DNA of 64,000 nucleotides from JABCPE02 sp963518845 (GTDB lineage: Bacteria > Bacteroidota > Bacteroidia > Flavobacteriales > Weeksellaceae), in assembly GCA_963518845.1 (NCBI GenBank), contig CAUQKV010000001.1:62001-126000 (forward strand), read 5' to 3'. The notes under the pieces are model-generated. The model saw nothing but the letters and a program-made list of their open reading frames with translations. It did not search any database and was not told the origin of the DNA. A program made the translations under genes and the position numbers. This document shows, piece after piece, positions 58,066 through 64,000 of the stretch (position 1 is its first letter; each line of letters opens with the position of its first letter).

Positions 58066-58581
58066 ATGACAAAAAAACAAATCTATTTGAGTGTGATTTT
58101 TGGAGCTATTTTCATTGTAGCTTTGTGTGATTTTCTTCCCAGCTTAAAGAAAAAATCCGATTTTAACACTCCAGAAGTCGTTGGTTATCAATACAAAAAA
58201 GATTCATCCAAGACAAAAGACCCATACGGCATCGCAGACCAAAAAGGGCGAAACTACATAGAAAAACTTACCGATGAAACCATCGTAATCAACTATGTCA
58301 AAAAACACAAAAAACTCCCTGAATACTACATCACCAAAGGAGAAGCCAAAAGACAAGGCTGGAAACCTTCCGAAGGAAACCTCTGCGAAGTGCTTCCCAA
58401 TAGGGCTATCGGTGGAGACCGCTTCAGCAACCGAGAGAAAAAGCTTCCCGACCATGGAAAATACTACGAGGCTGACATAAACTACCGCTGTGGAAGAAGA
58501 AACGCTGAACGAATAGTTTTCAATAAAGATGGAGAAGTGTGGCTCACTAAAAACCACTATAAAAGTTTTGAAAAACAATAA
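58066..58581 (+). CDS. Barnase-type secreted ribonuclease
   Basis: A small extracellular or membrane-anchored ribonuclease. The 171-aa product has an N-terminal signal/anchor (IYLSVIFGAIFIVALCDFL). The ribonuclease domain (about 65-168) carries LPEYYITKGEAKRQGWKPSE, NRAIGGDRFSNREKKLP, the catalytic Glu in YYEADINYRCG, the Arg in AERIVFNKDG and the His in TKNHYKSFE. It degrades single-stranded RNA; its inhibitor follows 14 nt downstream, which protects the producing cell. Confidence 0.93.
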   Translation: MTKKQIYLSVIFGAIFIVALCDFLPSLKKKSDFNTPEVVGYQYKKDSSKTKDPYGIADQKGRNYIEKLTDETIVINYVKKHKKLPEYYITKGEAKRQGWKPSEGNLCEVLPNRAIGGDRFSNREKKLPDHGKYYEADINYRCGRRNAERIVFNKDGEVWLTKNHYKSFEKQ

Positions 58582-58595
58582 ATAATTAACTGATA

Positions 58596-58877
58596 ATGAA
58601 TACGATATACATTGATTTTTCAGAAATCGGCGATATGGAGGATTTCTACGCTCAGCTGAAAGAAAAAATAGAACTTCCTGAGTATTTCGGAGACAATCTA
58701 GATGCTCTTTATGACTGTATTTCTGGCGATTTGGAAATGCCTTTACATATAGAATTTGTAAATATGACTGTGGAGCAGTTAGAAATTTTCGAAGACCTTT
58801 TGGTGACTTTAGAAGACCTTGTAGAGGAAGTTCCTGACTTCTCTTTTTCCTATTTTCTGGAACAATACGAAGATTAA
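58596..58877 (+). CDS. Barstar-family ribonuclease inhibitor
   Basis: The 93-aa immunity protein of the barnase gene 14 nt upstream. It has the inhibitory helix LPEYFGDNLDALYDCISGDL with the two key aspartates, preceded by a beta strand TIYIDFSEIGDMEDFYA and followed by the acidic DLLVTLEDLVEEVPDF region. Its acidic surface would cover the barnase active site. The pair is an operon with its own promoter and terminator. Confidence 0.93.
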   Translation: MNTIYIDFSEIGDMEDFYAQLKEKIELPEYFGDNLDALYDCISGDLEMPLHIEFVNMTVEQLEIFEDLLVTLEDLVEEVPDFSFSYFLEQYED

Positions 58878-58889
58878 AAATCTTTCCCA

Positions 58890-58925
58890 AAATAAAAGAC
58901 CAGCTTCGAAATCAAGCTGGTTTTT
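58890..58925. terminator. Bidirectional terminator between barstar and fabH
   Basis: ACCAGCTT (58899-58906) pairs with AAGCTGGT (58914-58921), with A- and T-runs outside. Confidence 0.8.
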
Positions 58926-58944
58926 ATTTTTATGCTAATCTAAA

Positions 58945-59967
58945 TTAGTATTCTAACAACACACTTCCCCAAGTAAATCCACTTCCAAAGGCAGCTAAAC
59001 AAACCAAATCGCCTCTCTTCACCTTTCCTTCTGCTATTGCTTCGCTCAGAGCGATAGGAATAGAAGCCGCAGTGGTGTTACCATATTTTTGGATATTATT
59101 AAATACCTTCTCATCTGGAAGCCCCATCAGCTGCTGAACATACTGAGAAATCCTGATATTCGCCTGATGTGGGATAAGCATATCCAAATCTTCTACCGTT
59201 TTTCCTGCTTTTTTCAATGATTCTATGATGGTTTCAGGAAAACGAGTAACCGCCTGTTTGAAAACAAAATTCCCGTTCATATACGGATATATTTCCTCTG
59301 GTTTTATGTTTTCTGGCTCTGTAAGAAGTCTGTCTGTCCAGCCCAAATTAGTTCCAGGCAATTTTATCATCAACTCCTCTGCATATTTGCCTTCGGAATG
59401 CATATTGTAAGACAAAATCCCCTGAACATCAGCATCTTCAGAAGCTGAAAGCACCACCACTCCTGCCCCATCACCAAAAATCACCGAAACTCCCCTTCCT
59501 CTATCTGTCATATCCAACGCAACTGACTGAATTTCAGCCCCTACTACTAAAATATTTTTATACTGTCCCGCTTTGATGAAAGCATCTGCAACGCTCAGTG
59601 CGTAAACAAATCCTGAACATTGGTTTCTCACATCCAGCGCTCCCACGGTATCACAGCCCAACATTTCCTGCAAAACTACACCGCACCCAGGAAAATAATA
59701 ATCTGGGCTAAGTGTCGCAAAAATAATATAATCTATATCTTTCGCTGTCAGACCAGCTGACTCTAATGCCTTTTCAGAGGCCTTATATCCGTAGAAACTC
59801 GTAGTTTCTTGGCTGTCAAATTTACTCATTCTGTGTCTTCTTTCTTTGATACCTGTACGCTCTGTTATCCACTCATCATTGGTATCCATTACCTTTGCTA
59901 AATCATCATTAGTCACCACATTATCTGGCACATAATGTCCTATTCCCTTTATAACACTTTTATACAT
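58945..59967 (-). CDS. fabH: Beta-ketoacyl-ACP synthase III
   Basis: Starts fatty acid synthesis by condensing an acyl-CoA with malonyl-ACP. The 340-aa product has the nucleophile Cys in DVRNQCSGFVYALS, the His in MLIPHQANIRIS and the Asn in YGNTTAASIPIA; the C-terminus is GDLVCLAAFGSGFTWGSVLL. The length is slightly above the E. coli protein, as in other Bacteroidota. It is last of the recQ-fmt-fabH unit, 8 nt after fmt. Confidence 0.96.
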   Translation of the reverse strand: MYKSVIKGIGHYVPDNVVTNDDLAKVMDTNDEWITERTGIKERRHRMSKFDSQETTSFYGYKASEKALESAGLTAKDIDYIIFATLSPDYYFPGCGVVLQEMLGCDTVGALDVRNQCSGFVYALSVADAFIKAGQYKNILVVGAEIQSVALDMTDRGRGVSVIFGDGAGVVVLSASEDADVQGILSYNMHSEGKYAEELMIKLPGTNLGWTDRLLTEPENIKPEEIYPYMNGNFVFKQAVTRFPETIIESLKKAGKTVEDLDMLIPHQANIRISQYVQQLMGLPDEKVFNNIQKYGNTTAASIPIALSEAIAEGKVKRGDLVCLAAFGSGFTWGSVLLEY

Positions 59968-59975
59968 AACAAAAT

Positions 59976-60926
59976 TTATTTAATCAATTTTAATCTGTCA
60001 AAACTATGAAATCCATTTAGAAAATCCTTTAAATTCATTCGTTTTTTTCCTTCCAGCTGTAATTCTTCTGGGAAATAAACTCCATTTTTAGCATAAATTT
60101 TAAATTCATTTTTAGAAATTTCTATCTCGCCATTCTCTTTAGAATGTTCTATTTTTTGGAATTTTCCTTTAAAAATCTTTAATATTTTCTGCTCGCCACC
60201 CACTTCCAAAATAGTAAAAGCAGCAGGATACGGCGACATTCCACGGATAAAGTTATGAATAACTTCCACTTCTTTTTCCCAGTCTATTTTAGTATCTTCT
60301 TTGAAAATTTTATAGGCTGTTTTAGGATTTTCTTTCTGATTTTGAGGAATTTCTGTAAGTTTCCCTTCTGCAAGACCATCCAGAGTTTTCACCACTAGTT
60401 TCGCGCCTATCTCCATCAGTCTGTCATGGAGCGTTCCTGCATTGTCTTCGGGAGAAATTTCGGTTTCTGCTTGAAGGAGAATATTCCCTTCGTCTATTTT
60501 TTCATTGATAAAAAATGTAGTGACACCAGATTTTGTCTCACCATTGATAATGGCATAATTTATCGGTGCTGAACCTCTGTAATCTGGTAATAATGAGGCA
60601 TGTAGATTGAATGTTCCCAGCCTCGGCATGGAGAACAGAACCTTTGGCATCATTCTAAATGCTACCACTACGAAGATATCCGCGTTTAGACTTTGTATCT
60701 GTGATAGAAACTCCTCATTACGAAGTTTTTCTGGCTGAAACAGCGGTAAACCATGCTCTACGGCATAAGTTTTCACGGGAGACTGATGCACTTTTTGCCC
60801 TCGCCCGCTGGCTTTATCTGCTACGGTAACGACTCCTACCACCTCATGCGCAGAGGTATGGATAGCTTCCAGAGAAGCCCTCGCAAAATCAGGCGTTCCG
60901 AAGAAAACGACTTTTAGTTTATTCAT
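59976..60926 (-). CDS. fmt: Methionyl-tRNA formyltransferase
   Basis: Formylates initiator Met-tRNA. The 316-aa product begins KLKVVFFGTPDFARASLEAI. The folate-binding/catalytic motif is FNLHASLLPDYRGSAPINYA with the Asn, His and a downstream Asp (NAGTLHDRL). The C-terminal domain is present. It overlaps recQ by 8 nt, so the two are coupled. Confidence 0.96.
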   Translation of the reverse strand: MNKLKVVFFGTPDFARASLEAIHTSAHEVVGVVTVADKASGRGQKVHQSPVKTYAVEHGLPLFQPEKLRNEEFLSQIQSLNADIFVVVAFRMMPKVLFSMPRLGTFNLHASLLPDYRGSAPINYAIINGETKSGVTTFFINEKIDEGNILLQAETEISPEDNAGTLHDRLMEIGAKLVVKTLDGLAEGKLTEIPQNQKENPKTAYKIFKEDTKIDWEKEVEVIHNFIRGMSPYPAAFTILEVGGEQKILKIFKGKFQKIEHSKENGEIEISKNEFKIYAKNGVYFPEELQLEGKKRMNLKDFLNGFHSFDRLKLIK

Positions 60927-62814
60927 TGATCATATAAGTTTTGTAGTTCAACATTTTTATTTTTTCTAAATTCAGCAGAGTTATCAGAGTCTCATAGATT
61001 TTCTCCTTTTCATGCCAAAATATTTTTACACTCAGTTCATCAAAAGTAGCTGGATTTTTAGCTAATATTTCTAAAACCTCATCGAACAAAGTTTTTTCTT
61101 TTACTGGATTTTGGGACAGACAAAAACTACATTTTCCGCAGTTATCCAAGGATTTTTCTCCAAAATAAGTTAAAATCATTCTCATTTTACAGAAATCTTT
61201 ATCTTGGATAAAGTATTTCATTTCCTCCCATTTTTGGATTTTATTTCTCTGGATTTTCTCAAATAAATTCCAGTATTTTCCTTGAATTTCTCTGCTGTCT
61301 CGTGGTCTTAGGAACTTTATGCTGTCGGTGCTTCCGTCCACATATTCCAGCCATTCTTTTTTTTGCAATTCCTTTATTCTGTCCTTTATCATCTGCTGGC
61401 TTACGCCCAGTTTTGCACTCAGACTTTCTTCGCTGAAAGAAACCTTATGCGTGGCAACTCCAGAAATATTTCTAAGCAATAGTTCTATAAAATACGCATC
61501 TTTGGGCGGTAAATCCTCCAATTCTTCGGCAGGAATTTTTAGCTCTATTGTAGAAGGCGATTTATAATTATTCCAAAATATAACTTCCTGATTATGAAGA
61601 AATCCCAAAACACTTCTGATCTTAGCAAAGGAAATTTTAGTGAAACTCTGTGCCTTCTGCAAATCCAGCTGAAATATCCTCTCTGTAGCCTCCCCATCGG
61701 CAATCTGAAATATAGAATATATGTAGGATATCACTTTCAGAAACTGGGTTTTATCTGGAATCTGCGCAGACAAAACATCGTCCATCTCGCCGAGTTCCTG
61801 CCTGTTCCAAAGCAAAAAAGCATAACTTTCCTGCCCGTCCCTACCCGCTCTTCCTATTTCTTGGTAATAATTTTCAACCGAAGAAGATGGCGAATAATGG
61901 ATAACAAAACGCACATTATCCTTGTCTATTCCCATCCCAAAAGCATTGGTAGAAATCAAAACAAAATCATTCCTTTCCTGCCATTTTCTCTGTTTCTCGT
62001 TTCGCTCCCTTGCCGAAAGCCCTGCATGATAAAAATCTACATTTTGCAGATTATTTTCCTTTAAAAACGCCGTCAGCTCCTCTGCTTCTCTTCTTGTCCG
62101 GACATAGACTATTCCAGATATATTATTGATTTTCAAGAAACTAAGCATTCTTTGGTATTTATCAGAAATCTCTTCGTGGAAGATGTGAATATTCTCCCTT
62201 TTGTAACTTTTCTGAAAAACACGAACCGAAGACAAGCCTAATTTTTCCTTAATATCAAGAACGACCTTGGGCGTTGCAGTAGCCGTAAGAGCCAGACAAG
62301 GCAGATTCCCTATTGTTTTTCTAAACTCGCTGATATGCTGATAACTCGGCCTAAAATCCTGTCCCCATTCTGATATACAGTGCGCCTCATCCACCGCTAT
62401 AAAGGACAACGAAACATCCAGCATTTTCCTCATAAACAAAGAGTTATGAAGTCGCTCCGGTGAGACATACAGTAGTTTAATTTCGCCTGATATTGCCTTT
62501 TCGTAGATTTCTTCCTGTTCTCCTTCATCTAGTTCAGAACTAAGATATTCTGCCTCTATTCCCAAATCTTTCAAATGAGAAACTTGGTCTTTCATCAGGG
62601 CTAAAAGCGGCGAAATCACCAGACAAGTCCCCTCCAAAACCAATGCAGGAAGCTGATAGCAGAGAGACTTACCACCGCCCGTGGGAAGCAGCGCCAAGGT
62701 ATCATTTTGCTCTAAAATAGACAAAATAATATCTTCCTGACTCTCCCTAAAAGCATCATAGCCCCAAAAACTTTTCAAGGTTTTTAGTAGAATGTCTCGT
62801 GTTTTGATAGACAT
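60919..62814 (-). CDS. recQ: ATP-dependent DNA helicase RecQ
   Basis: A 3'-5' helicase of recombination and fork repair. The 631-aa product has motif I LPTGGGKSLCYQLP, motif II VDEAHCISEWGQDFRPSYQH, motif III ALTATATP and motif VI QEIGRAGRDGQ. The zinc-binding RQC region is C-KMRMILTYFGE..CGKCSFC, then a winged helix. A canonical C-terminal HRDC domain is not apparent; the last 60 residues are a different helical piece. There is no clear promoter of its own in the 62815-62870 gap, but it is first of the unit with fmt and fabH. Confidence 0.95.
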   Translation of the reverse strand: MSIKTRDILLKTLKSFWGYDAFRESQEDIILSILEQNDTLALLPTGGGKSLCYQLPALVLEGTCLVISPLLALMKDQVSHLKDLGIEAEYLSSELDEGEQEEIYEKAISGEIKLLYVSPERLHNSLFMRKMLDVSLSFIAVDEAHCISEWGQDFRPSYQHISEFRKTIGNLPCLALTATATPKVVLDIKEKLGLSSVRVFQKSYKRENIHIFHEEISDKYQRMLSFLKINNISGIVYVRTRREAEELTAFLKENNLQNVDFYHAGLSARERNEKQRKWQERNDFVLISTNAFGMGIDKDNVRFVIHYSPSSSVENYYQEIGRAGRDGQESYAFLLWNRQELGEMDDVLSAQIPDKTQFLKVISYIYSIFQIADGEATERIFQLDLQKAQSFTKISFAKIRSVLGFLHNQEVIFWNNYKSPSTIELKIPAEELEDLPPKDAYFIELLLRNISGVATHKVSFSEESLSAKLGVSQQMIKDRIKELQKKEWLEYVDGSTDSIKFLRPRDSREIQGKYWNLFEKIQRNKIQKWEEMKYFIQDKDFCKMRMILTYFGEKSLDNCGKCSFCLSQNPVKEKTLFDEVLEILAKNPATFDELSVKIFWHEKEKIYETLITLLNLEKIKMLNYKTYMINE

Positions 62815-62869
62815 AAATTTATTTTATCTCACAAAAATAGCAAAAAAGATAAGTTATATTGTTTTACTA

Positions 62870-62912
62870 AAAATAAAAATGTGCGCAGAGGAAAAATTTC
62901 TCAGCACACAAC
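62870..62912 (-). terminator. Terminator of folK
   Basis: TGTGC-GCA-GAG (62880-62890) pairs with CTC-A-GCACA (62900-62908); on the minus strand TTTTTATTTTT follows. Confidence 0.6.
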
Positions 62913-62933
62913 AAATAAAATTATATCATCAAA

Positions 62934-63353
62934 CTACATTTCCGAGGCTAATTCATCCAATAATTTCCTAGAAAAATCTCTATCATACAGATGTTTATGA
63001 TGTGGAATTTCTAATCTGTCACAGCTAAAAATAAGTCCTTCATAAGACACTATATCTATGTCTATAATCCTATCTCTGTATTCTCCAAAGAACTTAGAAT
63101 CATGGATTCTTCCCATTTCAGACTCTATTTTTTTGATTTCATCTAAAAGTTTTATAGGCGAATATATTGTCTGTACATCTATTGCAGTATTACAAAAAAT
63201 ATTCTTACTATCAAACTCCACAGGCAATGTTTTTGAGATTTTAGTTTTTTTAATAATCTTACCAACCCTATTTTCCAACTCACTGAGAGCCAATAAAATA
63301 TGATTTTCTGGGTTTCCTAAATTACTTCCTAGTAACAAAACTACATTATACAT
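62934..63353 (-). CDS. folK: 2-amino-4-hydroxy-6-hydroxymethyldihydropteridine pyrophosphokinase
   Basis: Transfers pyrophosphate to the pterin in folate synthesis. The 139-aa product has VVLLLGSNLGNPENHILLAL, CNTAIDVQTIYSPIKLLDEI, the ATP/metal segment YRDRIIDIDIVSY with the two Asp, and LEIPHHKHLYDRDF. It is monocistronic and divergent from sppA. Confidence 0.95.
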   Translation of the reverse strand: MYNVVLLLGSNLGNPENHILLALSELENRVGKIIKKTKISKTLPVEFDSKNIFCNTAIDVQTIYSPIKLLDEIKKIESEMGRIHDSKFFGEYRDRIIDIDIVSYEGLIFSCDRLEIPHHKHLYDRDFSRKLLDELASEM

Positions 63354-63400
63354 TACTAACTATTTGTAAATTTGTAAAATTTTAAACTTTATTTTTATTT

Positions 63401-64000
63401 ATGAAAAATTTCATCAAAACTGTTCTTGCAAATGTTGTTGCATTATTCATTGCTGGTATTTTGCTGCCTTTTTTCCTGCTTTTTGTGATTATCATCATCG
63501 GAAGCATGTCTAGCGCAGACAAAGATATCAAAATTAAAGAAAATTCGGTTCTTACGATTGATTTTAAATCCAAAGTTGTAGAACACGAGAACGAAAGCGA
63601 GTCTTCTATATTTGAGATAAAAGAAGATGCCGAACTAAAATACCAAGATATCCTCAATGCCATCGAAACGGCGAAAAACGATGATAAAATCAAGGGAATC
63701 AGTATAGAACTAGATGACATAGATGCTGGGATTACGCAGATAGATGACATCCGAAAAAGTCTGGAAGATTTTAAGAAAAGTAAAAAATTTGTCTATGCTT
63801 ACGGGAACAATGTAAGCCAAGCATCCTACTATCTAGGTTCGGTGGCTGACCAATATTTCCTCAATCCTGTAGGAGGCATCGAACTGAAAGGACTTTCCAC
63901 AGAAGTCATTTTCCTAAAAGAATTTGCTGAAAAATACGGAATTAACATCAATGTTATCCGCCATGGAAATTTCAAATCTGCTGTAGAACCTTTCCTCAGA
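63401..64000 (+). CDS. sppA: Signal peptide peptidase SppA, 67-kDa type, 5' part only
   Basis: The frame is open from the ATG at 63401 to the window end (200 codons, no stop). The N-terminal membrane helix (TVLANVVALFIAGILLPFFL) is followed by the first S49-type domain: SVLTIDFKSKVVEHENES, KIKGISIELDDIDAG, FVYAYGNNVSQASYYLGSVA and DQYFLNPVGGIELKGLSTEV, then NFKSAVEPF with the catalytic-Lys segment. It cleaves leftover signal peptides in the membrane. The catalytic Ser domain lies beyond the window. Confidence 0.93.
   Translation, partial: MKNFIKTVLANVVALFIAGILLPFFLLFVIIIIGSMSSADKDIKIKENSVLTIDFKSKVVEHENESESSIFEIKEDAELKYQDILNAIETAKNDDKIKGISIELDDIDAGITQIDDIRKSLEDFKKSKKFVYAYGNNVSQASYYLGSVADQYFLNPVGGIELKGLSTEVIFLKEFAEKYGININVIRHGNFKSAVEPFLR

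Overview
The window looks like chromosome of a low-GC Bacteroidota, most likely a flavobacterium of the Weeksellaceae type (Chryseobacterium / Riemerella / Bergeyella / Elizabethkingia lineage). The evidence is TAnnTTTG promoter boxes in front of many genes, a type IX secretion sorting domain on a subtilase, a SecD-SecF fusion, single-chain PurL, a DAHP synthase-chorismate mutase fusion, and a NifU-domain protein with two Nfu N-terminal domains. The species assignment is inference; the gene calls rest on motifs in the translations.

Layout. 0-5 kb: three close paralogs of a secreted WG-repeat-like protein plus an unrelated secreted protein, each paralog carrying the same promoter box, then a small helical protein. 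5-16 kb: purL, two small unknown genes, a DUF7691-like gene, a likely short non-coding transcription unit, four tandem lipoproteins with a transthyretin/carboxypeptidase-regulatory-like core, mnmE and purB. 15.8-26.4 kb: an AT-rich accessory island between purB and a tRNA-Gln gene. It holds a decayed coiled-coil gene, an AbiEi/AbiEii type IV toxin-antitoxin pair overlapped by an unknown third gene, an excisionase-like HTH protein, a filamentous-phage/plasmid-type replication protein, and a restriction-modification-like operon (small methylase without NPPY, Eco57I-like methylase, 98-aa unknown, GIY-YIG-helicase fusion). Upstream of that operon lie three long, structure-conserved hairpins. No integrase or relaxase gene is seen.

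26.6-46.6 kb: mostly housekeeping. HMG-CoA reductase, an M1 peptidase, a TerB-like protein, a TonB-C-like secreted protein, tpiA, an ITP/XTP pyrophosphatase, DAHP synthase-chorismate mutase and a patatin are followed by a tandem array of five small two- to three-helix membrane proteins, one of them frameshifted at a homopolymer. Then come lpdA, an L,D-transpeptidase, queG, a fatty-acyl-CoA ligase, an esterase, a Sel1-repeat protein, a NifU-like protein and secDF. 46.7-51.4 kb: two large surface/secreted proteins, a 17-residue-repeat adhesin-like protein and a type IX-secreted subtilase. 51.4-64 kb: an operon thioredoxin-like/crp/dapF/mltG, pncA, a rhodanese, an aminotransferase-murB pair, a barnase-type ribonuclease with its barstar and a second barstar-like gene divergent to it, recQ-fmt-fabH, folK and the 5' part of sppA.

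The most unusual signal is the hairpin array at 25725-25977. Three elements in alternating orientation have diverged stem sequences with compensatory changes, a shared 2-nt bulge, a covarying apical stem and an invariant CTGGAA tip. The other accessory signals worth a look are the third gene of the AbiE unit, the R-M-like operon with a truncated methylase, the membrane-protein array with its slippage tract, and the barnase with two barstars.
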